Numbered from the stretch's first letter, positions 28,875 through 38,000 are shown. The stretch: DNA of 64,000 nucleotides from Halorubrum aidingense JCM 13560 (GCF_000336995.1 NZ_AOJI01000014.1:28253-92252); one strand, 5' to 3'. The notes: generated by a model not told the origin, from the sequence alone. Translations and numbers: made by a program.

Positions 28875-29327
28875 TTACCGCTCTTCGCTGTCGAGCACGC
28901 GAATCTGGTCGCCGCGAACGGTGACCGGGATGGGAACGGTCGCCTCGTACAGTTCGACGGTGACCTGGTCTTTCCCCTCGTCGATCCGCTGGACGCGAGC
29001 CTTCTCGCCTTTGAACGGACCGGCGATGAGCTCGACGATGTCGCCCTCGCCGATCCCCTCGACGTCCGGGGTGGGCGAGAGGAAGTGCTCGACCTCGGAG
29101 AAGGGACTCTCGGCGGGGCCGTCAGCGCCTTGAATGACGCCGCGGGCGTGCGGGATCTCGTCCATGATCCGAGCGAACACGGTGCCGTCGGTGGCCTCGA
29201 CCATCACGTAGCTCGTCAGCTGGTCCGGCGCGATGACCGCCAGAATCTCGGGCATCTCCTTTTCGGCGAGCATATCGGCGACGGTGCGCTCCTGACGCGC
29301 GGTCGTCTTCACCGAGAAGATCGGCAT
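28875..29327 (-). CDS. spt5: transcription elongation factor Spt5
   Basis: 150 residues: an N-terminal NGN domain (MPIFSVKTTARQERTVADMLAEKE...SYVMVEATDGTVFARIMDEIPHARGVI) and a C-terminal KOW domain (IGEGDIVELIAGPFKGEKARVQRIDEGKDQVTVELYEATVPIPVTV). It binds the RNA polymerase clamp with Spt4 and raises processivity. Its ATG overlaps the secE stop by one base (TAATG), so the two are translationally coupled. Confidence 0.94.
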   Translation of the reverse strand: MPIFSVKTTARQERTVADMLAEKEMPEILAVIAPDQLTSYVMVEATDGTVFARIMDEIPHARGVIQGADGPAESPFSEVEHFLSPTPDVEGIGEGDIVELIAGPFKGEKARVQRIDEGKDQVTVELYEATVPIPVTVRGDQIRVLDSEER

Positions 29328-29503
29328 TACGCGCCGACCCCCGGCAAGAGACTCATGATCGCGAAGATCAGGAAGCCGATGAAGCCGACGAGAATAATGC
29401 CGGCGCCGGCGATTTTCGAGACCTGGAGGAACTCGTCGGTGCTCGGCGTGCTCGCCAGCTTCAGCACGCGAATGTAGCTGTTGAGATCGTACGGAACGTC
29501 CAT
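29327..29503 (-). CDS. secE: preprotein translocase subunit SecE
   Basis: 58 residues, below the length cut-off of many gene finders. It has an amphipathic N-terminus (DLNSYIRVLKLASTPSTDEFLQVSKIAG) and one membrane helix (GIILVGFIGFLIFAIMSLLPG), the archaeal Sec61-gamma layout. It stabilises the SecY channel. The secE-spt5 pair downstream of ftsZ1 is conserved across euryarchaea and confirms the call. A promoter-like AAAAGGTAAAAACC lies upstream (~29527-29542). Confidence 0.92.
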   Translation of the reverse strand: MDVPYDLNSYIRVLKLASTPSTDEFLQVSKIAGAGIILVGFIGFLIFAIMSLLPGVGA

Positions 29504-29580
29504 GTTACGACCGAGTTCGAGACGAGACGGTTTTTACCTTTTGATGCGCCGCGTCGGGGTCGATCGGAAGTCGTCGCCGG

Positions 29581-30735
29581 TCACTCCACGTAGTCGATGT
29601 CCTCGACTTCGTCGGCGGCGCCCTCCGGCGTCTCGCCGTTGCGGCCGTATATCTGCGGCGACTCGACGCCCGTCACCACGATCATCGTCCGCATCTCGCC
29701 TTCGAGGTCCTCGTCGACGGAGGTGCCCCAGATGATCCGCGCGTCGGGGTCGATCCGGTCGTAGATCTCCTCGACGACGCCCTCGGCCTCCTCGATGGAC
29801 ATGTCGGTGCCGCCCGTGACGTTGACCAGCGCGGAGTTCGCTCCGGAGATGTCCACGTCGAGGAGCGGCGACCGCAGCGCGGACTTCACCGAGTCCTGCG
29901 CTTTCGAGTCGGAGTCGGACTCGCCGAGCCCGATCATCGCGACGCCACCTTTCTCCATGACCGTGCGAACGTCGGCGAAGTCGAGGTTGACCAGCCCGGG
30001 CATCGTGATGAGTTCGGTGATACCCTTCACCGAGCGCATGAGGACCTCGTCGGACACCTTGAACGCCTGCCGGACGGGGAGCTTCCCGACGGCGTCGAGG
30101 AGACGGTCGTTGGGGACGACGATGACCGTGTCGCTCACGTCGCGGAGTCGTTCGAGGCCGGCCTCGGCGTTCGTCCGACGCACCTCTCCCTCGGCCGTGA
30201 ACGGCGTCGTGACGATGGCGATGGTGAGCGCACCGGACTCGCGAGCCGCCTTGGCGACGACGGGCGCCGAGCCGGTTCCCGTCCCTCCGCCCAGCCCGGC
30301 GGTGACGAACACCATGTCGGAGCCGTCGATGGCGTCCTGAATCTCCTCTTGGGACTCGATGGCGGCCTCCTCGCCGACCTGCGGGAGCGAGCCGGCGCCC
30401 CGCCCCTGGGTCTTCTGCTGGCCCATGAGGATCTTCGTGTCGGCCTCGATGTTGACGAGGTGCTGGACGTCCGTGTTGGCGGCGACCAGCTTCGCGCCGT
30501 GGATGCCCTCGACGGTCATCCGGTTGACGGTGTTGCCGCCGGCGCCGCCGCAGCCGACCACCGTGATGTTCGTCTGGAGGTCTTGGAGGACGTCCTGCAG
30601 CTCGTCGTCGGTCATCGTCCCGGTCTGTGGAGGGGCCCCGGCTTGGCCGCCGGCCGCGTCGTCGCCGGCCGACCCGGCGTCGTCCGCCGGGGCTCCCTCG
30701 GCTTCGTCGATGGCGTCCTCTACGATAGAGTCCAT
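29581..30735 (-). CDS. ftsZ1: cell division protein FtsZ1
   Basis: 384 residues. It has a haloarchaeal acidic N-terminal tail (~1-52), then the tubulin/FtsZ GTPase: [32 protein letters not shown], the G-box [24 protein letters not shown] and the T7 loop [15 protein letters not shown]. The C-terminal tail is short and acidic. It polymerises at midcell with GTP. Position next to secE-spt5 marks it as the FtsZ1 paralogue. TATA element at 30762-30769. Confidence 0.95.
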   Translation of the reverse strand: MDSIVEDAIDEAEGAPADDAGSAGDDAAGGQAGAPPQTGTMTDDELQDVLQDLQTNITVVGCGGAGGNTVNRMTVEGIHGAKLVAANTDVQHLVNIEADTKILMGQQKTQGRGAGSLPQVGEEAAIESQEEIQDAIDGSDMVFVTAGLGGGTGTGSAPVVAKAARESGALTIAIVTTPFTAEGEVRRTNAEAGLERLRDVSDTVIVVPNDRLLDAVGKLPVRQAFKVSDEVLMRSVKGITELITMPGLVNLDFADVRTVMEKGGVAMIGLGESDSDSKAQDSVKSALRSPLLDVDISGANSALVNVTGGTDMSIEEAEGVVEEIYDRIDPDARIIWGTSVDEDLEGEMRTMIVVTGVESPQIYGRNGETPEGAADEVEDIDYVE

Positions 30736-30761
30736 TATGTGGTGTGGTTGCGACCCGGACG

Positions 30762-30769
30762 TATTTATT
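30762..30769 (-). promoter_or_regulatory. TATA box of ftsZ1
   Basis: AATAAATA on the minus strand, about 30 bases before the ATG at 30735, indicates a very short 5' leader. Confidence 0.55.
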
Positions 30770-30835
30770 CTTGCCCGATCGTCTGACGCTGGTCAGACAG
30801 CCAATTCGGGTTGCACGCGCCGGGATCGGACCCGA

Positions 30836-32326
30836 TCACGGATCGTCGCTGATCGGGAACCGATCTGTCTGCGTCCGAGACACGTCTGCCGGCGCGACCG
30901 TCTCCCCGTCGACCTCGACGGAGTCACCGCCTGCGAGCCGCCCGAACGCCGGCCCCTCGGGGATCCCTCGCTCGGCCGCCAGCGTCGGGTCGAAGGCGGT
31001 CTCTTTGGCGACGACGGCCCTGTCGCGCACCTCCACCGCGTCGTACCCGCGCTCAAGCACGTCCGCGAGGTCGTCTACGAGGTCGGCGTACGTCGGCGCG
31101 GCCGCGTCGGTCGCGAACGCCGCCCGATCCGCCGCACGGGTACCGGCCTGTTCGGTGTCGAACGCGACCGCGTTCGCCTCGACGGCCGCGCGGGCCGCCT
31201 CCGGATCGACGCCCTGCGCCCGCGACAACAGGGCCGCCGGCAGCTCTCGGACCCGGATCGCGTCCTCGCCCGATCCGGTCGGTGACACGACCCCGAACCG
31301 AAGCCCCTCCTCGACGGTCGCCAGGTCCTGCTCCAGCCGCTCGACCAGCGCGAGCGGCCGATCGCCGACCGCTCGAATCCACGTCTCGCTCACGACCCGG
31401 TGGCCGAGCTCCTCGACGGTCGCCGCGAGGGTGGGTTCGTCTCCCTCGATCACGGCGAAGTCGGCTCGGCTCCGCGCGAACGCCTGTTCGATGACCTCGG
31501 CATTCGCGTCGGGCGAACCCATCTCTGCGAGCGCCCAGTCGGCTCCGACGTGGCCGACCGCCCACTCGGTCTCGCGGACGATCCGGGTGAACCGCGGGGC
31601 GTAGTGTCCGCCGCCGAAGCCGACGACGTGGCGGGGGTTCGCGTCCGGGGCGTTCGGGACGTCCGTCGCGTCCGTCGCGTCGGTCGCGTCCGTCGCTTTC
31701 GGGACGTCCGGCGCGTGCGCGGTGCCGTCGGCACCGTGCCAGTCCGCGCCCGTTCCCTCCAGATCGAGCACCGCTCGGGCGACCGCTCGGGCGGCGTCGG
31801 CGTCCGTCCACTGCGGCTCGTCGGAGCCGAGCTCGACGAACAGGGAGGGGACGGAAGTGTTCGTCGGCCCGTGATGGGTGCATTCGATGCCGACTTCGTA
31901 CCCCTCGGGCGCGTGGGTCGCCAGCGCGTCGACGACCCGCTTTTCGGCGCCGGGCGCGGCCCGTGCGAGCGTCTGCGCCTCCCCGCCGTACGTCGCCGGG
32001 CCGAAGTTCCCGGTGACGTGGGCGGTCAACAGTCGTCCGGTCTCGCCGGCGTGGCGGGAGACGAACGCGAGAAACGCGGGCTCGGCGTCGGTCGAGGGCC
32101 CCGTTCCCTCGTCCGGTCCGGTGAACGCGGCGGCCGGATCGTCGAGGTCGATGTGGAGGTCGTCGAACTCGCGAAGCTCGAAGCCGTCCGTCCGGTAGTA
32201 CGTCCCGCCGCCGTCGGCGTCGGGGCGGGACTCGTCCTCGTGGGCGGTCCAGTCGCCGATCTCCAGGAGCCGGTCGCCGATGTGTACCGAAGCGCTGTCG
32301 GCCCGGCTGACGACGATCGCTATCAC
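30836..32326 (-). CDS. dtdA: D-aminoacyl-tRNA deacylase (archaeal DtdA type)
   Basis: 496 residues from a GTG at 32326 (IAIVVSRADSASVHIGDRLLE). DtdA landmarks: TAHVTGNFGPATYGGEAQTLARAAPG, EVGIECTHHGPTNTSVPSLFVELGS and HVVGFGGGHYAPRFTRIV (metal-binding His residues). It removes D-amino acids from mischarged tRNA. A linker at ~205-228 carries TDATDATDATD, from a short DNA repeat at about 31665-31700. The C-terminal ~160 residues extend beyond the core catalytic region, as is usual in haloarchaea. Confidence 0.9.
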   Translation of the reverse strand: MIAIVVSRADSASVHIGDRLLEIGDWTAHEDESRPDADGGGTYYRTDGFELREFDDLHIDLDDPAAAFTGPDEGTGPSTDAEPAFLAFVSRHAGETGRLLTAHVTGNFGPATYGGEAQTLARAAPGAEKRVVDALATHAPEGYEVGIECTHHGPTNTSVPSLFVELGSDEPQWTDADAARAVARAVLDLEGTGADWHGADGTAHAPDVPKATDATDATDATDVPNAPDANPRHVVGFGGGHYAPRFTRIVRETEWAVGHVGADWALAEMGSPDANAEVIEQAFARSRADFAVIEGDEPTLAATVEELGHRVVSETWIRAVGDRPLALVERLEQDLATVEEGLRFGVVSPTGSGEDAIRVRELPAALLSRAQGVDPEAARAAVEANAVAFDTEQAGTRAADRAAFATDAAAPTYADLVDDLADVLERGYDAVEVRDRAVVAKETAFDPTLAAERGIPEGPAFGRLAGGDSVEVDGETVAPADVSRTQTDRFPISDDP

Positions 32327-32377
32327 GCGTTCCCGGTCGGTGCGGGCGGCCGAATACCCGTCGGTTTTCGGGCGGCG

Positions 32378-32431
32378 GACCGGGAGAGGGAGGCGGACCG
32401 GGAGAGGGAGGTGGACCGGAAGGGGGAGGCG
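32378..32431 (+). repeat. 18-bp tandem repeat, three copies
   Basis: GACCGGGAGAGGGAGGCG, then the same with one change (T at 17), then GACCGGAAGGGGGAGGCG, then a partial fourth. It lies between the divergently placed dtdA start and the Na+/Ca2+ exchanger stop; no coding potential. Confidence 0.9.
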
Positions 32432-32444
32432 AACCGGGCGTCGA

Positions 32445-33395
32445 CTACGGGAGGAGAAGGACGATGAAGAGCCCGTACCCGACGACGAGAACGCCGCCGT
32501 CGAGCCGCGAGAGGCGGTCGCCGCGGTACATCATCGCGACGAGCACGAACGTGAACGCGACGAGCGCGGGAAACTCGAAGCCGCGAACGCCTGGACTCAC
32601 TCTGATAGGGGTGATGACCGCGACGATGCCGATGACGCCGAGGATGTTGTAGATGTTCGAGCCCACGACGTTCCCGATACTGAAGTCGGTCTCGCCGCGG
32701 ACGGCGGCGACGACGCTGGCGGCCAGTTCCGGCAGCGACGTGCCGAGCGCCAGCACCGTGAGCCCGATGAAGATGTCCGAGAAGCCGGCAGCCGCGAGCA
32801 GCGACTCGCCGCCGTTGACGAGCCAGCGCGAGCCGAGCACGAGCGCGGCGATGCCGCCGACGACCGCGCCCGCGTCGCGAGGTCTCGCTTCCGGCATCGT
32901 CTCGCGCTGGGCGTCGGTGATCCCGGACTGGGTCCGGCGGACCCGGCGCATGATCGCGATCGTGAACGCCACGAGCGTCCCGAGCAGCACGAGCCCCTCG
33001 ACGAGCCCGATCACGCCGTTCCAGCCGAGCCCGACGAGCAGCAGCGCCGCGAGAATCATGAACGGGACGTGTTGTTTGAGCACGGTATCGGAGATGTCGA
33101 GCGGCCGGATCAGCGCGGCGACGCCGAGCACCAGCCCGATGTTCGCGATGTTCGAGCCGACGATGGCGCCGAGTCCGATGTCCGTCGACACCGTGACCGC
33201 GCCCACGACCGAGACGAACAGCTCCGGGGCGGTCGTCGCGAAGGCGACGACGGTGACGCCGACCGTCGACGCCTTCAAACCGACCGCGAGCGCGAGGTCG
33301 CTGGCGCCCTGTACGAGGAGCTCGGCACCCACGTAGAGGAGGGCCGCGCCTCCGGCGAGCAGCAGGAGTTCGGTCAGCGGCGACCCGAGTAGCAC
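32445..33395 (-). CDS. sodium/calcium exchanger family protein (CaCA)
   Basis: 316 residues, ~10 transmembrane segments from a GTG at 33395. The two inverted alpha repeats are intact: GLKASTVGVTVVAFATTAPELFVSVVGAV...GLGAIVGSNIANIGLVLG and FIGLTVLALGTSLPELAASVVAAV...SIGNVVGSNIYNILGVIG, with the paired Glu residues that bind Ca2+. It exchanges Ca2+ for Na+ across the membrane. A strong TATA element (33417-33425) lies ~26 bases upstream. Confidence 0.9.
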   Translation of the reverse strand: MLLGSPLTELLLLAGGAALLYVGAELLVQGASDLALAVGLKASTVGVTVVAFATTAPELFVSVVGAVTVSTDIGLGAIVGSNIANIGLVLGVAALIRPLDISDTVLKQHVPFMILAALLLVGLGWNGVIGLVEGLVLLGTLVAFTIAIMRRVRRTQSGITDAQRETMPEARPRDAGAVVGGIAALVLGSRWLVNGGESLLAAAGFSDIFIGLTVLALGTSLPELAASVVAAVRGETDFSIGNVVGSNIYNILGVIGIVAVITPIRVSPGVRGFEFPALVAFTFVLVAMMYRGDRLSRLDGGVLVVGYGLFIVLLLP

Positions 33396-33416
33396 GGCTC
33401 TCGATTGACGGCGGCG

Positions 33417-33425
33417 TTTTAAAAA
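33417..33425 (-). promoter_or_regulatory. TATA box of the CaCA exchanger
   Basis: TTTTTAAAA on the minus strand at leaderless spacing from the GTG at 33395; supports the GTG as the real start. Confidence 0.6.
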
Positions 33426-33466
33426 GCGTCGTGGTTCCGATCGGAATTGGCTCCGCGTCGCGCGAT

Positions 33467-33661
33467 TCAGACCCGAGTCGCCCGGAATTCACCGTGTTTC
33501 ATCCCGAGGACGAACGCGATGGCGCCGAAGACGAGCATCGACGGCACGACCATCATCAGCGTCGTCTGTAAGGTCATCATTCCGCCGCCGATCAGACCGC
33601 CGGCGCCGATACCGACGAGCAACACGAGCAGTCCGGCCGCGACTGGGAGGTTGAACTCCAT
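33467..33661 (-). CDS. small two-TM membrane protein, unknown function
   Basis: 64 residues with two hydrophobic segments (LPVAAGLLVLLVGIGAGGLI and TTLMMVVPSMLVFGAIAFVLGM) and a short polar tail. The ATG at 33661 has a CCCTTAGG element ~25-30 bases upstream. No recognised function. Codon bias is typical of the region. Confidence 0.55.
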   Translation of the reverse strand: MEFNLPVAAGLLVLLVGIGAGGLIGGGMMTLQTTLMMVVPSMLVFGAIAFVLGMKHGEFRATRV

Positions 33662-33740
33662 ACGCGCGGTACGGTCCGATCGAACCTAAGGGTTCGGCCG
33701 GCGGCAGTCCCCGGAGGTGACCGAGCGGTCCGCCGATCAC

Positions 33741-34766
33741 TCAGGCCTCGATGATCCCGTCCTCGCCGCCCTCACTGCTGTCTCCGCCGTCACCGCTTCC
33801 GCCGTCGGGAACACGCAGATCGCCGTCGAGCGAAACGACCGCACGGCCGCCGATGGCCACGGAGTCGTCATCGGCCCCGGTCTCGCCGCCGACCCGGACT
33901 CTGACGTGTCCCGGTCTGTCCACGTAATGTCCCTGCTCGAACCGCATCGTCTCGGGGAGATCACCGTCGAATGCGCCGACTGCGCGGAGATACCCGCCGA
34001 CCGCGCCGCTCGCGGTCCCCGTCACGGGGTCCTCGGCGACGCCGACCGCAGGGGCGAACGCCCGGCCGTGGAGCGTCGACTCGGCGTCGAGGGTGTCGAA
34101 GGTGAACGCGTAGATACCCGCGACCCCGTACGCCTCGGAGATGGCCTCGACCGCGGCCATGTCCGGCTCCGCTTCCCCAAGCCGTTCGAGGAAGTTCACG
34201 GGAACGACGAGCCACGGGAGCCCCGTGGAGGCGACGGCGACGGGGAGGTCTGCGCCGATGTCGCGGAGGGCGGCCGGATCGATCCCGAGCGCGTCGCCGA
34301 GGCGATCGGCGTCGAGGGGCGGGCGGTCCTCGGGTCCGTCGCTCACCGCGTCCACTGCAGCCGCCGCGTCCACCGTATCGACCGTCGGCGGGCGCTGTCG
34401 CATCCAGACGGTCCCGTCGCCGTCGTCGTCGACGGTGATCGACAACTCGCCGACGTTCGTTCGAAGGGTCCGATCGCCGGCGTCGATCGCGTCCTCCTCG
34501 TGCAGGGCGGCGTAGGTCGCGATCGTCGCGTGTCCACAGAGGTCGACCTCGGTCGTCGGAGTGAAATACCGGATCCGCTCGTCGGCGCCGTCTCCGGCCG
34601 ATTCGGCGTCGAACACGAACGCGGTCTCCGAGGCGCCCAACTCCGCGGCGATCCGTCGCATCTGACCGTCGCTCAGCCCGGTCGCGTCCGGGACGACGCC
34701 GGCGACGTTGCCGGCCAGCGGTTCGTCCGTGAAGGCGTCGACGAGAAGGGTCCGTCGGGTTTCCAT
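33741..34766 (-). CDS. PhzF family isomerase-like protein
   Basis: 341 residues from the ATG at 34766 (METRRTLLVDAFTDEPLAGN). PhzF landmarks: the early LVDAFTDEPLAGNVAGVV, ASETAFVFDAE with the conserved Glu, YFTPTTEVDLCGHATIATYAAL and EDPVTGTASGAVGGYL. The two halves share the diaminopimelate-epimerase fold. Family members isomerise small metabolites; the substrate here is unknown. The last ~25 residues are a Gly/Ser/Asp-rich tail. Confidence 0.88.
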   Translation of the reverse strand: METRRTLLVDAFTDEPLAGNVAGVVPDATGLSDGQMRRIAAELGASETAFVFDAESAGDGADERIRYFTPTTEVDLCGHATIATYAALHEEDAIDAGDRTLRTNVGELSITVDDDGDGTVWMRQRPPTVDTVDAAAAVDAVSDGPEDRPPLDADRLGDALGIDPAALRDIGADLPVAVASTGLPWLVVPVNFLERLGEAEPDMAAVEAISEAYGVAGIYAFTFDTLDAESTLHGRAFAPAVGVAEDPVTGTASGAVGGYLRAVGAFDGDLPETMRFEQGHYVDRPGHVRVRVGGETGADDDSVAIGGRAVVSLDGDLRVPDGGSGDGGDSSEGGEDGIIEA

Positions 34767-34827
34767 GCCGTCCACTGTCCGCCCGGCCTCAAAAGCGTCC
34801 CGAGGGGGAGCCAGTGCGACCGGTGCA

Positions 34828-34910
34828 TCGTCGTCGTACTGTCGTCGTCGTCGTTGTCGTGCCGCCGTCGTCGCCGTACTGCCGTCGTCGTCGTACCGCC
34901 GTCGTCGTCG
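34828..34910 (+). repeat. GTC/CGT-triplet-rich imperfect tandem repeat
   Basis: About 80 bases of nested repeats built from TCG triplets, with a longer unit TAC(T/C)GCCGTCGTCGTCG repeated imperfectly. It lies in the divergent promoter region between the PhzF gene and the phosphodiesterase gene, upstream of the TATA-like ACTCTTTTG of the latter. Confidence 0.75.
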
Positions 34911-34986
34911 GTGCCACCGGTTCCGTCGGTGCAGTCGAGGTCGGACCGATGTCAACTCTTTTGCCCTCCACGCTGGATGTACCCGT

Positions 34987-36333
34987 ATGGGCCTCTTCGA
35001 CCGGCTGCGAGGGAACGACACTCCGCGGGTGGCGTTCATCGGGATCGACGGTCTTCCCCACAGTCTCGTCGCCGACAACCCGGACACGTTTCCGACGCTG
35101 TCGGCGATCGCTGACGCCGGCGACGGCGGACGGATAGACAGCATCGTTCCGCCCGAGTCGAGCGCGTGCTGGCCGGTGCTGACGAGTGGCGTTAATCCGG
35201 GCGAGACCGGCGTGTACGGCTTTCAGGACCGCGAGATCGGTTCGTACGACACGTACGTTCCGATGGGGCGCGACGTCCAGGCGACGCGGGTGTGGGAGCG
35301 CGCCACCGAGGCGAAGCTCGACGCGACCGTGATGAACGTTCCCGTCACGTTCCCGCCGCAGCGGACCATCCAGCGCATGGTGTCCGGTTACCTCTCGCCC
35401 GACGTCGACAAGGCCGCACATCCCGAGGAGCTCCGCCAGTACCTCACCGAGAGCGACTACACGCTGTCGGTCAACGCCAAACTCGGCCACAAGGCGGACA
35501 AGACGGAGTTCATCGAACACGCCCGAGAAACGCTCGACGCCCGGGCGGCCGCGTTCTCGCGGTACGTCGCGCGCGACGACTGGGACCTCTTCGTCGGCGT
35601 CTTCACCGCGCCCGACCGCATCAACCACTTCCTGTGGGGCGACTACGAAGAACAGGGGACGTACCGCGAGGACATGCTCTCGTTCCACGCCGCGCTCGAC
35701 GCGCACATCGGTGCCATCCGCGACGCGCTCCCCGACGACGTCACGCTCGTCGTCGGCTCCACTCACGGGTTCGCTCGACTCCGCTACGACGTCTACTGCA
35801 ACGAGTGGCTCGAATCGGAGGGGTGGCTCTCGTACGAGGACGACGACCACGGTGCCCTGGCCGACATCGACGACGACACGCGGGCGTACTCGCTCGTTCC
35901 GGGACGGTTCTACCTGAACGTGGAGGGCCGCGAGCCCGACGGCGTCGTTCCCGAGTCCGAGTACGAGACCGTCCGCGCCGAGCTACACGAGGCGCTCGAA
36001 GCGTGGGAGGGGCCGGACGGGAAGCCGGTCGCGAAGCGCGTGGTCGAGCGCGAGACGGTGTTCCGCGGCGATCACGACGAGATCGCACCCGACCTCGTCG
36101 TCATCCCGAACGAGGGGTTCGACCTCAAGTCGGGGTTCCGCCCCCACGACGAGATTTTCGACCCGAACGGTCCGCGAACAGGGATGCACACGTTCGAGGA
36201 CGCCGCGCTGTTCGTCGACCATCCCGACGCGAACGTCGAAGACGCCGACCTCCTCGACGTCGCGCCCACCATCCTGCGGCTCCTCGACGTCGAGTACGGG
36301 CGCACCGACCTCGACGGAGCGAGCCTCATCTAA
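34987..36333 (+). CDS. alkaline phosphatase superfamily (type I phosphodiesterase-like) protein with altered metal site
   Basis: 448 residues from the ATG at 34987. Family segments: RVAFIGIDGLPHSLV (metal Asp), PPESSACWPVLTSGVNPGETGVYGF (nucleophile region), FTAPDRINHFLWGDY (Asp/His metal ligands), VVGSTHGFARL and RTGMHTFEDAALFV (last His). In most relatives the penultimate motif is SDHGF; here Thr259 replaces the Asp that ligates metal. The enzyme may use one metal, act differently, or be inactive. Related haloarchaeal proteins occur near glycan genes, but none are adjacent here. Confidence 0.78.
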   Translation: MGLFDRLRGNDTPRVAFIGIDGLPHSLVADNPDTFPTLSAIADAGDGGRIDSIVPPESSACWPVLTSGVNPGETGVYGFQDREIGSYDTYVPMGRDVQATRVWERATEAKLDATVMNVPVTFPPQRTIQRMVSGYLSPDVDKAAHPEELRQYLTESDYTLSVNAKLGHKADKTEFIEHARETLDARAAAFSRYVARDDWDLFVGVFTAPDRINHFLWGDYEEQGTYREDMLSFHAALDAHIGAIRDALPDDVTLVVGSTHGFARLRYDVYCNEWLESEGWLSYEDDDHGALADIDDDTRAYSLVPGRFYLNVEGREPDGVVPESEYETVRAELHEALEAWEGPDGKPVAKRVVERETVFRGDHDEIAPDLVVIPNEGFDLKSGFRPHDEIFDPNGPRTGMHTFEDAALFVDHPDANVEDADLLDVAPTILRLLDVEYGRTDLDGASLI

Positions 36334-36335
36334 CG

Positions 36336-36380
36336 ACTCGCCGCCGACTCGCCGCCGACTCGCCGCCGACTCGCCGACGG
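36336..36380 (+). repeat. 11-bp tandem repeat, four copies
   Basis: Unit CGACTCGCCGC repeated four times directly after the phosphodiesterase stop codon, ending in a shortened unit. Non-coding. Confidence 0.85.
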
Positions 36381-36470
36381 CTCTTCGGGATCGTCCGCCG
36401 GCAGGCCGCCGGTCTCGTCGCAATTCTCCACCGCAGACGGATTGAAGTGCGTGCTCCCGTAGCTACTCGC

Positions 36471-37064
36471 ATGAAACGCACGCCGGACGGGTCCCCCGTC
36501 GGCGTCGACGACCCGTACGCGGTCGCCGGCGTCTGCGACCACCTCACCGACGACGGTCGGTGTCGGTTCGCGCTGACGCGCTCGGGCGACGACCCCGCGT
36601 TCACAGCGGACCGGCGAGCCGACGGGTACGCGTGTCACGTCGGCGCCGACGGCGCGTGGCGCGCCTGCCCGCAGTACCGATCGACGACCGACCGCCGGGC
36701 GTGTCGCCGGTGCGGACTCGACGAGGTCCGGCTGGCACACGAGTCCGAGCGGCCGCTGGTGGAGGAACACCACCTCTCGTACGGTAGTCGTGACACCGGT
36801 GACGCCGACGACGCCGGCCGCCTCGGCGACGCCGACCGCATCGGCGACGCCGACGACGCCACCGACGCCGGCCCGCACGAGATCACCGTCGCACTGTGTC
36901 GCTGGTGTCACGCGAAGGTCCACAACTCGGTCGCCCGGATCGACGACGACGCGAGTCCCGACCCCGAGGCGATCGCTGAACGGGAATCGCGACGGAGCAA
37001 AGAGCAGTCCGAATCCGCCTTCGAGACGGCACGCGAGCGCTACGGGGACAATACATCGGAGTGA
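36471..37064 (+). CDS. HNH-like Cys/His-rich protein
   Basis: 197 residues from the ATG at 36471. The C-terminal half looks like an HNH (beta-beta-alpha metal) module: CRRCGLDEVRL, then EEHHLSYG, then VALCRWCHAKVHN, so a CxxC/CxxC zinc structure with HH and H as possible catalytic residues. The N-terminal ~80 residues hold Cys residues of their own (GVCDHLTDDGRC, YACHVGADGAWRACPQ). The middle contains a GDADD repeat. Function is inferred only from the pattern: a nuclease-like or RNA/DNA-binding protein. No antitoxin or restriction partner is adjacent. Confidence 0.55.
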   Translation: MKRTPDGSPVGVDDPYAVAGVCDHLTDDGRCRFALTRSGDDPAFTADRRADGYACHVGADGAWRACPQYRSTTDRRACRRCGLDEVRLAHESERPLVEEHHLSYGSRDTGDADDAGRLGDADRIGDADDATDAGPHEITVALCRWCHAKVHNSVARIDDDASPDPEAIAERESRRSKEQSESAFETARERYGDNTSE

Positions 37065-37171
37065 GACCCCCTTTCTGAGCGCGTACCGGTTCGTCGAGAG
37101 GACAGTTCGTCGTCGGGAAGGCGGTCCGTCGTCGGGAAGACGCTCCGTCGCCGCGTCAGCGGTCGACGAGG

Positions 37172-37939
37172 TCAGGCGTCGGGTTTCGGGCGGATGAGGT
37201 CCGCCAGCGAGACGAGGATCCCGAGGAACCACCCGAGCGGCACGGAGATCCCCACCCACATCAGGAGGTAGCCGAGTCCGGTGAGCCCCCACTGCTCGCC
37301 GAACGTCTCCAGGTCGAACGCGCCGCGAAGGGTCTCGTTGACCCCGCCGACCGCAAGGAACGTATCGAGGATCCAGCGAGCGAGGTCGTAGCTCGGCGGG
37401 AGGATGATCTCGCCGATTTCCGGCGTGAGAACGGCGGCGACCACCGGCGGCAGAAAGATGGCGGTCATCGCGAACGGGTACGCGAACAGGACGCTGACGA
37501 ACCGCCCGCCGACCTTCGAGAACCCGGCTGCGAGCCCCGCGGAGGCGATGGCGACCACGCTGGCGAGGCCGATACCGAGCATGACGTCCGTCGGGAGTTG
37601 GAAGTGCGCGACGACCGTGAGCGACCCCCAGACGACGGTGGCGACCAGCACGGCGCCGAGGACGCCGAAGCGAGCGACCGCGGAGTCGAGTTTCGCTGCG
37701 TAGAACCGCGTAGCGAACCCGACGAGCAGGAGCGGGTACGCGATCGCGACGAGCGGCGCACCGAGCACCGCCCAGAGGTAGTAGCCGACCGTCTGGACCC
37801 CCGTTTCGGGTTTCCACTTGCCTAACACCGCGCTCGGATCGAGCTGTCTGGGGAAGACGACCTCCATCCACGTCTCGTGGAGACGGACGACGTCAAGGAG
37901 GAGCGCTTCCACCAGCCCGGTTTGTCCTCGGCGTTCCAT
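37172..37939 (-). CDS. polytopic membrane protein, unknown function
   Basis: 255 residues from the ATG at 37939 (MERRGQTGLVEALLLDVV); upstream in-frame sequence includes a DNA repeat and is not coding. About six hydrophobic segments, such as VGYYLWAVLGAPLVAIAYPLLLV and GLGYLLMWVGISVPLGWFLGILVSL. No family motif recognised. Convergent with the HNH-like gene. Confidence 0.6.
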   Translation of the reverse strand: MERRGQTGLVEALLLDVVRLHETWMEVVFPRQLDPSAVLGKWKPETGVQTVGYYLWAVLGAPLVAIAYPLLLVGFATRFYAAKLDSAVARFGVLGAVLVATVVWGSLTVVAHFQLPTDVMLGIGLASVVAIASAGLAAGFSKVGGRFVSVLFAYPFAMTAIFLPPVVAAVLTPEIGEIILPPSYDLARWILDTFLAVGGVNETLRGAFDLETFGEQWGLTGLGYLLMWVGISVPLGWFLGILVSLADLIRPKPDA

Positions 37940-38000
37940 TTGGCTCACGTCGCGGCCGACGTGACGTGAACTTTGTGCCTTCGGCCGGTCGTTCCGTGCA

